64,000 nucleotides of DNA from JAXDBM01 sp963709485 (GTDB lineage Bacteria > Desulfobacterota > Syntrophia > Syntrophales > Fen-1087), in contig CAVPWE010000007.1 in NCBI GenBank assembly GCA_963709485.1, positions 616,703 to 680,702 on the forward strand, written 5' to 3'. The notes below the pieces were generated by a model. The model worked only from the letters and a program-made list of their open reading frames with translations, was not told the origin of the DNA and made no database searches. Shown in pieces: positions 17,623 through 26,838 of the stretch. Numbering within the stretch: the first letter of the stretch is position 1; every line of letters begins with the position of its first letter. The position numbers and the translations under genes are program-made.

Positions 17623-18297
17623 CTATCGGATGCGTCGCCGGAGACTGTCCGGATCGTGAATCGTGATCAGGTTTCTGGAGGTGCTGAGAATGCCGCGATC
17701 CCGCAGGACCTTCAATTCCTTGTTGACGCTTTCCCGGGTCGTACCCAGCATGCTGGCCAGCTCCTTCTGCGTCAGTCGAATCGATAGCGGACCGGCCTTC
17801 GGCGGCTTGTCCGCTGCCGCCATCTCCGCCAGCCTCCTGGCCAGCCGGGAAGGGAGGCTGGAAAAGCAGATTTCCGCGAGCAGGTCGTCCGTATTGCGCA
17901 GGCGCATCGAGAGCGCACGCAGAACGGTTTGTACGGCCCCCGCATTTTGTGCGAGAAAGGTGAGGAAATCGCTCCGGTTCAGGACATAGATCTGAGTTTC
18001 ATCCAAGGCGATCGCGTCCGCCGAGCGGGGCATTCCGTCCAGAAGGGCCATCTCCCCGAGAAACTCCCCGTCGTTCAGGATGGCCAGCGTGATCTCGTCT
18101 CCCAGTTTCGTCTGGAGGGTGATCTTGATGCGGCCCCTGACGATAATATAAAGGGCCGTGCCCTCATCGCCCTTGCGAAAAAGAACCGCCCCCCGTCTGA
18201 CGGATCTTTTCCGCAGCAGCGCCGCGAGCTGCTCCTGGTCCGCAGGCTCCAGCGGGTCGAAAAGGGGGATCTGTTTCAATAAGGCAACCGCTTGCAT
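17623..18297 (-). CDS. CRP/FNR-family transcriptional regulator
   Basis: The ATG at 18297 has GGGGG four bases upstream and gives 224 residues of normal family length. The N-terminal domain is a cyclic-nucleotide-type barrel with GEFLGEMALLDGMPRSADAI, which keeps the GE...RSA residues used for cNMP contact in CRP. It lacks the N-terminal cysteine cluster of FNR. The C-terminal helix-turn-helix TQKELASMLGTTRESVNKEL keeps the R-E pair that in E. coli CRP (SRETVGR) reads TGTGA. It is divergent from the minor pilin operon, with two TGTGA-type dyads between, so it probably controls that operon and perhaps itself. Confidence 0.88.
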   Translation of the reverse strand: MQAVALLKQIPLFDPLEPADQEQLAALLRKRSVRRGAVLFRKGDEGTALYIIVRGRIKITLQTKLGDEITLAILNDGEFLGEMALLDGMPRSADAIALDETQIYVLNRSDFLTFLAQNAGAVQTVLRALSMRLRNTDDLLAEICFSSLPSRLARRLAEMAAADKPPKAGPLSIRLTQKELASMLGTTRESVNKELKVLRDRGILSTSRNLITIHDPDSLRRRIR

Positions 18298-18330
18298 CTT
18301 GCCCCCGGTGATGAAAAGGTATTGCTCATA

Positions 18331-18357
18331 TTTATAGAAAGCAATTTGAAAAGTCAA
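18331..18357 (-). promoter_or_regulatory. candidate promoter of the CRP/FNR-family gene
   Basis: Minus-strand TTGACT (18357-18352) and TATAAA (18336-18331) are separated by 15 bases, which is short. The region is AT-rich and correctly placed, about 34 bases before the ATG. Confidence 0.4.
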
Positions 18358-18398
18358 AATACATTTCACGCCCGGTCCAGGGAAACAGGCGCCGGTTG

Positions 18399-18414
18399 TG
18401 TGACGAAAATCACC
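18399..18414. promoter_or_regulatory. upstream CRP-like site TGTGA-N6-TCACC
   Basis: TGTGA cgaaaa TCACC matches the CRP-type dyad with one mismatch. Its centre is 23 bases from the perfect site at 18422-18437, about two helical turns. Confidence 0.5.
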
Positions 18415-18421
18415 TGTGTTG

Positions 18422-18437
18422 TGTGACGCCGATCACA
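18422..18437. promoter_or_regulatory. perfect CRP-like site TGTGA-N6-TCACA
   Basis: TGTGA cgccga TCACA is a perfect dyad that extends to 7-bp arms (18420-18439). Its centre at 18429.5 lies about 62 bases upstream of the start site predicted from the promoter at 18458-18485. That is the classical class I activator position for CRP. The regulator encoded next door has a matching recognition helix. Confidence 0.7.
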
Positions 18438-18457
18438 CACTTATCCGCTCTTTTTTA

Positions 18458-18485
18458 TTGACAATTCACTTCAATCGTTTAAGAT
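18458..18485 (+). promoter_or_regulatory. promoter of the minor pilin operon
   Basis: TTGACA (18458-18463) and TAAGAT (18480-18485) are separated by 16 bases. The weak -10 box fits an activator-dependent promoter. Initiation near 18492 would give a leader of about 100 bases to the first pilin gene. Confidence 0.6.
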
Positions 18486-18589
18486 GGAGCCGTAAATCGC
18501 GGCAGGCCTCCCGTGCGGTTGCGCATATTCCGATGAACACTTCATCAGTGGGAGGGGAGACGGCAGGCACGCAACGGAAAGACGGAACC

Positions 18590-19087
18590 ATGTTGTCTGT
18601 GAAGATAACAATTCAAGATGGCCGGAAGGGATTTTCCCTGGTTGAGGTCATGATCGTTATCGCCCTCATCGGGATTATCGCCACGATCGCGGTCCCGAAT
18701 TTCCGCAACTACATCCGGAATCGAAACCTGAAGATTGCCGCCCAGGAAATCTCTTCGGAATTTTTCGTGACGCGTGAACGGGCGCTGGCGGAGAGCAGGA
18801 CCTATCGGATCGTGTTTGACACAACGAACAATCAGTACACCACCGAGGAGGAGACGGCCCCCAGTACATGGACGGTCCGGCAGACCAAGCAGGTGGCCGC
18901 CTCGGCAGCAGCCAACGACGGGATCGTGATCGATGCGGCGAACACGACGGCGACCACCTTCACTTTCCAGCCGCGGGGAACCATATCTTTGGGCGGGACG
19001 GTGAGCGTCAAAAACAGCATTAATTCAAGGGCCGACATAACGGTGAATTTTCCGGGGAGGACCTATGTTAACTATACTCTCCAATAA
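18590..19087 (+). CDS. minor pseudopilin, GspH/FimT family
   Basis: The ATG at 18590 places a short leader before the prepilin site RKG|FSLVEV; the frame is open further upstream but without leader features. The 165-residue protein has the N-terminal hydrophobic helix (MIVIALIGIIATIAVPNFRN) and a GspH/FimT-type globular domain. Minor pilins like this prime type IV pilus assembly at the inner membrane after PilD cleavage. Its end overlaps the next gene by 23 bases. Codon use matches the neighbours. Confidence 0.86.
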   Translation: MLSVKITIQDGRKGFSLVEVMIVIALIGIIATIAVPNFRNYIRNRNLKIAAQEISSEFFVTRERALAESRTYRIVFDTTNNQYTTEEETAPSTWTVRQTKQVAASAAANDGIVIDAANTTATTFTFQPRGTISLGGTVSVKNSINSRADITVNFPGRTYVNYTLQ

Positions 19088-19493
19088 AAGGGGGATCACC
19101 CTGATCGAAGGCCTGATCTCCATCCTGATCACCTCCGTCGGACTGCTGGCCCTGCTTTCCATGCAGGCCCCGGCCTGGCAGCTGTCCGGCAAATCGGACT
19201 ACATGGGCAGGGCCGCGGGCATCCTCTATAAGGAACTGAACACCTGGGAGTTGTTTGTCATGAATCCCTGCAACACGGTGACGACGGGAACGACCGTCGC
19301 GAACGTCAACGCCAGCGGGCAGGGCACGGCCCAGACCGGGGATGCGACGTTCACGGTGACGACGGTCATCTCGGCGCCGGCGAGCAATCAGTGGCGGATC
19401 ATTGTCACAGTGACCTGGCCGAACAGCACATTCATCCTGTCGGACAGCGTGGACGTGACCCGTCAGGAGCCTTTCCGGTACGGGGGGTGCTGA
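19065..19493 (+). CDS. pilV: minor pilin, PilV family
   Basis: This 142-residue prepilin has a very short leader (MLTILSNKRG) and the cleavage site G|ITLIEG, with the conserved glutamate at position 5 of the mature protein. The hydrophobic helix LISILITSVGLLALLSMQ follows. Length and order (after GspH/FimT and before PilW) fit PilV. It overlaps both neighbours, showing tight translational coupling in the operon. Confidence 0.83.
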   Translation: MLTILSNKRGITLIEGLISILITSVGLLALLSMQAPAWQLSGKSDYMGRAAGILYKELNTWELFVMNPCNTVTTGTTVANVNASGQGTAQTGDATFTVTTVISAPASNQWRIIVTVTWPNSTFILSDSVDVTRQEPFRYGGC

Positions 19494-20221
19494 TGAACAA
19501 ACGGGGATTCACGCTCGTCGAACTTATGGTCGCGCTCGCTGTCTGCATCATCATCATCGGCGCCATCTATGCGGCCGTGACGACGGGCCAGCGATCGTCG
19601 TCGGCGATGCTTCAAAAGGTGGTGGCCCATCAGGACGCGCGGGCCGCGCTGGAGCTGATGGCCACGGATCTCCAGATGGCATCCTTCAATCCGGTTCGGG
19701 CGGCAGGCATCTGGCTGACGCCGACGGGAGCGTGTACCTCCGCTTCGGGCAATCAGAACGCTCGCGGCATCCAGGAAGCGACGGCAACCTCGATCGCGAT
19801 CGAGATGGACATCGGCATGTCCGGCGCCATCAGAGATTCAGCCGGTGAGGTGATCCGCTACGCCTACCTGCCGGGCGCATCCGACCAGCGGATCACACGG
19901 GAAAGCAACTGCGGGGGCGCGCAGCCTTTCTTAGGGTCCAGCGTGGCCGGGCAGAAAACGGTCCGCGTCATCAACGACGTCAACGGAAACGGGACCATGG
20001 ATGCGGGGGACCTCCCCGTCTTCCGGTACTATACTGCTTTGGGGACCGAGATCCCCGTGGCCAATTTTCTGAACCCTGCCGCCAGCCCCAATGTGCGGGA
20101 CATCGCCCGCATTGAAGTTACACTGTCCGTCGAGACGGAAGACGTCGCCGCGGATACGCAGCAGCGCAGGCAGATGATCTATTCAACCAGCATTATCCCG
20201 AGGAACCATGTCATCCCTTAA
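19493..20221 (+). CDS. pilW: minor pilin, PilW family
   Basis: The start at 19493 overlaps the pilV stop (TGATG) and gives a leader MNKRG and site G|FTLVELMVAL; the frame opens earlier (19391) but that part is not pilin-like. The 242-residue product has the hydrophobic helix and a long globular domain, as in PilW/PilJ. The segment DVNGNGTMDAGDLP resembles a calcium-binding loop of dockerin/EF-hand type. It overlaps pilX by 14 bases. Confidence 0.85.
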   Translation: MNKRGFTLVELMVALAVCIIIIGAIYAAVTTGQRSSSAMLQKVVAHQDARAALELMATDLQMASFNPVRAAGIWLTPTGACTSASGNQNARGIQEATATSIAIEMDIGMSGAIRDSAGEVIRYAYLPGASDQRITRESNCGGAQPFLGSSVAGQKTVRVINDVNGNGTMDAGDLPVFRYYTALGTEIPVANFLNPAASPNVRDIARIEVTLSVETEDVAADTQQRRQMIYSTSIIPRNHVIP

Positions 20222-20711
20222 AGGACTCAAGCAACTCAAGCGTCTTCATGTGAACTCCGGGAAGGGATTTTCCCTGGTGGTCGCGATTCTCGCCATTCTT
20301 ATTCTCACCGCGCTTGGCTACCTGGTCGTCATGATGTCCACGCAGGACACACGGGTCAGCGCCCGGGTGGTGGGGGAGAAAAAGGCCATGGCGGCCGTCG
20401 AGACGGGCGTCCATCAGTTGATGGCCAATTTCGATCCCCAGAACGCGACAAGCTGGGGTTCGCAGACGTTCACGTCCGGGTCGACCAGCGACGCGACGTC
20501 CACCTATACCATCGGCGCACCGTCGGCCCCGACGAGCAACCTTCCCCTGTACGTGCCCCTGGCGGGTTATTCCATCGGCGGGGGGCAGGAATGGGGACAG
20601 CGGGCCTATGCCCTCGTCGTCACGGGAAACAGCACAAAGTACAACGCGACTGTTCAGGTGGATGTGGGCGTCGGGTACGGCCCCATCGACATCACAACCA
20701 TGTCACGATAG
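20208..20711 (+). CDS. pilX: minor pilin, PilX family
   Basis: This 167-residue protein has a type III signal with site GKG|FSLVVAILAIL. The usual glutamate at mature position 5 is replaced by valine, as in PilX/GspK-type pilins that sit at the tip complex. A hydrophobic helix (residues about 20-42) precedes a serine/threonine-rich globular domain. It lies between pilW and the damaged pilY1, the standard order of the fimU-pilVWXY1E group. A ribosome binding site for the next gene (GGGAGG) follows the stop. Confidence 0.8.
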   Translation: MSSLKGLKQLKRLHVNSGKGFSLVVAILAILILTALGYLVVMMSTQDTRVSARVVGEKKAMAAVETGVHQLMANFDPQNATSWGSQTFTSGSTSDATSTYTIGAPSAPTSNLPLYVPLAGYSIGGGQEWGQRAYALVVTGNSTKYNATVQVDVGVGYGPIDITTMSR

Positions 20712-20720
20712 GGAGGATCT

Positions 20721-23700
20721 ATGAAAGCAAAGCAAATCATCTCCTTGGTTTCTGGAATCTTACTTTTGTTGTTTTCTATCGGTATCGGAAACGCGACGAG
20801 CTCCGGATACGGCCGAGGAGGCGCTATTCACGACATCCGTGGCCCCCGACGCCCTGATCCTCCTCGACCTCTCGGGCAGCATGGCCTGGAACCCGGCTGG
20901 CGATGACAAACCCTACGGCAACAGCCTTTCCTGCACCGCGGACACGACGCATTGCACGGGCTCCGGATGTTCTGGCGGGTTTTGCGGCAGCTCGAAGACA
21001 AACTGCAGCGTGAATTGCAGCCGTCTGGCCATCGCCAAGCGCGCCATTTTCGACATCCTCGACGACAACGACGACGACACCATCAACAGCTACTGATGAA
21101 GGCAGCCTCGGCGTCCGGCTCGGCTACATGCGAGTATTACAACTGCGACAGCGACGACACGGGAGGGACTACACCAGCGGGTGCATCCAGATACCCGGAT
21201 CATCGAGTAGCAGCAGGCGGTACATCAACTCCAAGTATAGCCAGATCTACTGCAACAGCAACTCGAGCTGCACCGTCGGCAGCACCGGCTCATACTCCGT
21301 CGGCGGCGCCAGCGCCAGCGGCGGCACCCCCCTGGCCTCTGTCACTGGGCGAGGCGAAGATCTATCTGGACGCCCACAAGGCGGCGGACAGCGCCGGGGC
21401 CTGCCGGCAGAAATTCGTCATCCTGTTGACCGACGGGTCGGACACCTACGCCTGCGGGGCCAGCGGTGCGGAGTGCGCCTCCGACCGTTACAAGAACAGG
21501 CGGGAACCCGTTGCCAGGGCAAAGGCCCTGGCCGATGCGGGCTACCGGGTCTTTGTCGTCGGGTTCGGCTCCACCATGCCCCCCTACCTGCAGAACACGC
21601 TGAACTGGATGGCCTACTACGGCGGGACGGACAATCCCAACGCCGCCAATGCGGGAAGCACGGCCGGCTACAGTATTGTCACCGGATGCAACGTGTCGAC
21701 AAACCCGGTCACTAATCCGACGGCGTGCTGCAACATGGCGACGAACCCGACAGCCTGCTTTCCGTCGGGCGTGACAAGCTGCGCGGCGGACAGCGCCGCC
21801 GTGACAGCAGGCCTGCTATGATGGCACAAATCCCTATCCGGGCGCCGGCAACTCGACAGCAGCTTTCGGGCCAGCGCCAATGACCCCGGCTACCTCAATC
21901 TTTCCGGGTACGCATTTCTCGCAGCGGACGCGGATGAGCTGGCCACGGCCCTGAAAACGGCCATCAACCTGATCCGGGAGGCCACCTACTCCTTTTCCCA
22001 GGCCTCCATCCAGTCCACGCGGACGCAGGATGAAAACTTCGTCTACGAAGGCTCCTTTCAGCCGGTGACGGGAGATCCCTTCTGGCTGGGGCATCTCAAG
22101 AAGTACCAGATCAACACCAACGGCACGGTGGGAAGCGTCCTCTGGGACGCGGGGACGATCCTGCAGTCCGCGGCGGCATCCGAGCCGGACGATCAAGACC
22201 TACAAGGCGGGAAGCATGGTCGACTTCACAACGGCAAACATCACCGCTAGCCGATCTCGGCGTGGCGACCACGGCTGCACGCGATGCCGTTGTCGGATAT
22301 TTCCGTGGAGAGTCGGCCTATAACCCGGACAACTGGAAATTGGGGGACGTCTTCCGTTCCACGCCCATCACCGTGGGCACGCCGTCAGTCTTCTACGATG
22401 ACATGAGGGACGCCACGAACCAGTTTGCCGTCCACCGCTCCAATCACGTGCGCACCTCTGCCAAGGGGAACCGGCTGATCACGGCGGGTGCGAACGACGG
22501 GCAGATGCACGCCTTCAGAACGAGCGACGGCACGGAGGCGTGGAGCTTCATCCCGCCCAACCTGCTCCCGAAGCTCAAGAGCATTGCCCAAGCTCCGAGC
22601 CGACCACCCTGACGCACCTTTATTTCGTTGACGGGCCGGTGACCGTGGCCGATGTCTGGCTGGGCACGGGCGGAATGGCACAAGCAAGACCGGCGTCCGA
22701 CTGGCAAACCCTGATGATCTTCGGCGAGGGACGCGGGCCGGGATCCACCTATCTCTGGAGCAATTCCGTAGTCACTGCGATTCCGGGTTCAGCGCCAGCG
22801 GGACCTACAGCGCCTCCTATCCCCATTACTGCGGTTACTACGCGTTCGACATCACCGGTTCCAGTTGCACGGCCGCCAGCGCGTCCTGCACGGCGCCTCA
22901 GCCGTCATACATATGGCGGCTGGGCGGCACGGCGGGGATATCGGCAACCTACGGTCCCTACCTGGCGGAGCCCTGGAGCAAGTTCATGATCGGGAAGATC
23001 CTGATCAACGGCAATGAAAAATGGGTCGGCTTAGTGGGCGGCGGCGGGAGCACGGACAATACGAAGGGCAATGGGTTTTTCATTGTCGACCTGAGCGGAC
23101 GGCAGTATCCTCTGGGGGTATCACCGGGGCGGACAACACTGCCATGGACTACGGCCTCGTGGCCGCGCCCGCCATCGTGGATACGGACAACGACGGCTTC
23201 ATCGACACGGTGTACGTGGGGGACCGGGGCGACAACATGTGGCGCTTCAAGCTCTGCCGATGCGAGGCGACGGAACGACCTGCAACACATCGAACTGGAC
23301 GGGCGGCCTGCTGTTCGATTCAAGTGCCGGCAGCAGCATCCGGCCGATCTTCACCATTGCTGCCGTTGCCAGGGACACATACAACAACCTCTGGGTGTAC
23401 TTCGGGACGGGTGACAAAAATGACCCAACGGCGCCCAACGCTCAGGAGAAGTTCGTGGCCCTGAAGGACAATGACCGGACTACGACATACACTTACGGCA
23501 ACCTGGAGAACATCACCAGTTCGGGCAGCACCTACAGCGGTACGGGAGACGGCTGGTACATCAACATGACCGGGCAGGGTGAAAAGATCCTGGCCGATCC
23601 GGCGGTCTTCGGCGGCGTGGTCTATTTCACGACGTACACCCCGCCGACGGGAAACGACCCCTGCGCACAGGGTGGGACGGCGAAGCTGTACGGGGTGGAT

Positions 23701-23943
23701 TACACGACCGGCGCAGGCGAGATCTCCACGAGCGGGAGACCGCAGCATGACCATCGGGACCGGGATCGCATCGGCGCCCATCGTTTCCATGCCGCCGGGG
23801 AGCACGACCACGCCGGACCTCTACGTCACGACCAGCGGGGGTGGAGGTACCGGGGCTAGCACGGCAGAGGGTCAACATCAACCCGCCTTCGTCGGCCAAC
23901 CGCAACAACATGCTCTACTGGCGGGACCTAGCGCGTGCAGTAG
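20721..23943 (+). pseudogene. pilY1: pilY1-like adhesin gene broken by at least ten frameshifts
   Basis: Translating piece by piece in changing frames rebuilds a PilY1-type protein of about 1,000 residues. It has a signal peptide (from 20721), a von Willebrand A domain starting PDALILLDLSGSMAWN and continuing at KFVILLTDGSDTYAC (about 21410), and FVVGFGS. A C-terminal beta-propeller has ANDGQMHAFRTSDGTEAW (about 22490), DTDNDGFIDTVYVGDRGDNM (calcium loop, about 23180) and an end near NNMLYWRDL. Shifts occur near 20805, 21093, 21130, 21165, 21340, 21820, 21880, 22190, 22250, 22590 and several times to 23930. Segments between shifts keep sensible protein sequence with few internal stops. This suggests very recent decay, mixed strains in an assembly, or local sequence error; the same defect reaches argS. 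Intact PilY1 sits at the pilus tip as adhesin and sensor. Confidence 0.75.
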
Positions 23944-24026
23944 AAAATGCCTTGACTTCGAGGCTGCCGGAATGTAAGTTGCGAACCGTAATGGCGGATT
24001 ATTAATTGAACGGAGGGGGTCGTCTC

Positions 24027-24200
24027 ATGGGGTCGGACAGGAAATACTGCGCGATCTGCGCCTGGCGGGCAAACTGCCAGAAGAAGTTCAGCGTTTCCAC
24101 AGATGCGACGGGCCAGGTCCATTGCCCGGATTATTCAAGGGATCTGGCGATCAAGGAAAAGGATATCGACGAGGCGATCCGGAAGGAACAGGGCAGATAG
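24027..24200 (+). CDS. small cysteine-containing protein of unknown function
   Basis: The ATG at 24027 follows GGAGGGGG by 8 bases, a good ribosome binding site. The 57-residue product has the motif CAICAWRANC at 8-17 and a later CPDYSRDL, four cysteines in all, then a charged helical tail (IKEKDIDEAIRKEQ). The pattern suggests a small metal-binding or redox protein. No signal peptide is present. I recall no named family. A terminator follows at 24231. Confidence 0.6.
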   Translation: MGSDRKYCAICAWRANCQKKFSVSTDATGQVHCPDYSRDLAIKEKDIDEAIRKEQGR

Positions 24201-24230
24201 ATAATCCTTGACCACAGGGGTGGAAAAGTG

Positions 24231-24274
24231 TGACAAGTGGCGGCATTAACGCGTCGCCGCTTGTCATTTTTTTT
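24231..24274 (+). terminator. intrinsic terminator directly before the argS start
   Basis: TGACAAGTGGCGGC pairs with GTCGCCGCTTGTCA (one T-G pair and one mismatch) around an 8-base loop, followed by eight T. The T-run touches the first possible start codons of argS (24278, 24284), so it could also act as an attenuator. Confidence 0.85.
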
Positions 24275-24283
24275 GTGATGGAC

Positions 24284-25949
24284 ATGAAAAACAGGATCAT
24301 CTCGTTACTGGAAAAAGCGCTGGAGACCTGCCGGCGAGCAGGGCCAGGTTCCCGAGGGGGGGCTCCCCTTTATCGAAGTGGAACTGACGAAAGACCCGGC
24401 CCACGGGGACTACGCCACGAATATCGCCATGGTCCTGGCCTCTCAGGCGAAGAAGAACCCGCGGCTCATCGCGGAGATGCTCATCCGGGCCATGGACGAT
24501 CCCGACGGCCTGCTGGAGAAAACAGAGATCGCCGGCCCGGGGTTCATCAACTTTTCCGTCCGCGGGGGAATCTGGGTCTCCCTGCTGGAAGAGGTTCACC
24601 GCCTGGGGGGCCGATACGGGATGCCGGATATCGGCCGGGGCCGGCGGGTCCAGGTGGAGTTCGTCAGCGCCAACCCGACGGGGCCGCTTCACATCGGACA
24701 TGCCCGGGGTGCCGTCGTGGGGGATGTCATTGCCGCAATCCTGGAAGCGGCGGGATACGCCGTCTCCCGGGAATACTATATCAACGATGCGGGAAACCAG
24801 ATGCACAACCTGGGAAAGTCCGTCTGGTTCCGCTACCTGGAACTGCTGGGCCGGTCCGTCGAATTTCCCGAGAACTGCTACCGGGGCGACTACATTCGGG
24901 AACTGGCCGCGCAAATCCTGTCAAGGGATGGCGAGGCATGGCTTGCCCGGGGCCAGGACGCCGCCGTTCCCCCGTTCACCGACTTTGCCGCGGGGGCCAT
25001 CCTGGAGGAGATCAAGGCGGACCTCAGGGCCTTCGGCGTCGTTTTCGACGTCTATTTCAGCGAACGGGAGCTCTACCGGGAAGACGGCGTGGCCCGTCTC
25101 CTGGCCGAGCTGGAGGGGCAGGGCTTCATCTACCGGGAGGGCGAGACCCTCTGGTTCAAGACGACCGCATTCGGAGACGACAAGGACCGGGTCGTCGTCC
25201 GCCAGAACGGGGATCCCACCTATTTTGCCGCCGATATCGCCTATCACCGGAACAAATACCGGCGTGGCTTCGACCGGGTGATCGACATCTGGGGGGCCGA
25301 CCATCACGGCTATATCCCCCGGATGTATGCCGGCGTCCAGGCCATGGGTTATCCGCGGGAAGCGCTGGAAGTTGTCCTGGTACAGCTGGTGAATCTGCTG
25401 CGGGACGGCAGGCCGGTGGCCATGTCCACCCGCTCCGGGGAATTCGTAACGCTGAAAGAGGTTGTGGAGGAAGTGGGCCGGGACGCCGCCCGCTACAACT
25501 TCCTGATGCGGCGCTCCGACAGCCACCTCGATTTCGATCTGGAGCTCGCGAAAAAGCAGTCCAATGAAAATCCCGTTTATTATGTGCAGTACGCCCATGC
25601 GAGGATCTGCAGCATCCTGCGGATGGCCTCCGAGCGGGGCTATGCCGTTCCGGGCTATCCGGAGGCAAAACCGGATCGCCTGACCCTTCCCGAAGAGATG
25701 GATCTGATCAAGGCCATCACCCGTTTTCCGGAGGTGGTCGAGGGAGCGGCCGTGGCCCTGGAGCCGCATCGCCTGACCTTCTACCTGAACGGGCTGGCCG
25801 CTCTTTTGCACAGTTACTACAACAAGAACAAAGTTCTCTCCGAAGACGCGGACATGAGCGGGGCGAGGCTTTTCCTCGTTCAATCCGTCCGGATCGTTTT
25901 GCAAAATGCGCTGCGATTGTTAGGGGTGTCGGCGCCGGAAAGCATGTAG
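24284..25949 (+). CDS. argS: arginyl-tRNA synthetase, with an apparent frameshift near codon 20
   Basis: From 24378 onward a clean frame encodes ArgS. It has the N-terminal segment LTKDPAHGDYATN, the HIGH motif in NPTGPLHIGHARGAVVGDV, the degenerate KMSKS region PVAMSTRSGEF, and a DALR anticodon-binding end. The natural N-terminus (MDMKNRIISLLEKALETCRR) is in another frame and joins at a GGG run, 24341-24343, where one extra base restores AGQVPEGGLPFIEVELTKDP. ArgS is essential, so this is either a sequencing error or the gene starts late, for example at GTG 24378, losing about 30 residues of the tRNA-binding domain. The start lies at the end of a terminator T-run and has no clear ribosome binding site. 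Confidence 0.85.
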
Positions 25950-25976
25950 GGCAAGGGGAATTCGGCGGAGGCCTTC

Positions 25977-26792
25977 ATGGCGGCGAAGAACGCACACAGA
26001 TTCGAGTTCAGAATGGGCAGGCTGGGGCTGGTCCTGTTCGTTCTGGGCATGTCCGCGCTGCTCTTTTGCGTTTTTCTGTTCGGCATCGACGTGGGCAAAA
26101 ATATCGACACCTACCCCGACAGGATCGCCGGCTACATCCCGGACCGGATCAGAAACCGGGCAGGCTGGACGATGGGCGCTTCGAAAACCGTCGCGGACCG
26201 GCGGGAAGAAAAAAAGCCGGAAACCGCCGGCGCGGACAAGGATATGGATTTGACCTTTTACAACACGCTGGCGAAGAAGCAGGGGGATGCCGGCGGGCTG
26301 ATCGTCGAAAGCCCCGGAGAGAAAAAAATCGACGCGGGAACAACCGTTGAAAAGACGCCGCCGGCGCCAAAGCCGAAAGCGCGAACGGAACCGACAGAAC
26401 AAGCGTCGGCCATGACACCGCAGAAGCCGGCTGCGGCGCCACAAGCCCCCGTACCGGCAAAACCGCAAAAAGCAGCGCCGGCGACGCCGGTCCCCGCTCC
26501 GGCCGCAGTGCAGAAAAAGGAGACAGCCCCTGCCAAGGAAAAGTTCCTGATCCAGCTTGTTTCATACCAGCAGAAGAGCAAAGCCGACGAGCTGGCCGGG
26601 AGATTGAAATCCATGGGATATGCCCCGCGGATCGAGGTGACGAACCTGCCGGACAAGGGAAAGTGGTTCCGAGTGATCATGAACGGTTTTCAGAGCAGGG
26701 AGGATGCCCAGAAGGCGGCGGATCGCGTGTCAAAGAACATGAAAGGGCTGAGCTGCGTGATTCGGTCGTCGGAAAGCAGCGGCAATCCGTAG
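25977..26792 (+). CDS. membrane-anchored SPOR-domain protein
   Basis: This 271-residue protein has a short cytoplasmic N-terminus and one transmembrane helix (about 17-37, LVLFVLGMSALLFCVFLFGI). A long alanine/proline/lysine-rich periplasmic linker follows (about 120-185). The C-terminal SPOR domain (about 188-265) begins KFLIQLVSYQQKSKADELAG. SPOR domains bind denuded glycan strands at the division septum, as in FtsN and DedD. It follows argS by 27 bases with GGAGG before the ATG. A division-site role is the likely inference. Confidence 0.85.
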   Translation: MAAKNAHRFEFRMGRLGLVLFVLGMSALLFCVFLFGIDVGKNIDTYPDRIAGYIPDRIRNRAGWTMGASKTVADRREEKKPETAGADKDMDLTFYNTLAKKQGDAGGLIVESPGEKKIDAGTTVEKTPPAPKPKARTEPTEQASAMTPQKPAAAPQAPVPAKPQKAAPATPVPAPAAVQKKETAPAKEKFLIQLVSYQQKSKADELAGRLKSMGYAPRIEVTNLPDKGKWFRVIMNGFQSREDAQKAADRVSKNMKGLSCVIRSSESSGNP

Positions 26793-26838
26793 GGGATTGG
26801 AGATGTTGAAATCCGATAACGCAAAAGTATGATGCATC

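Noticed and set aside
24230..25567. 445-codon frame overlapping argS in another frame
   Set aside because: Only its first 20 codons after 24284 look like ArgS. The rest is glycine/arginine-rich shadow of the true frame.
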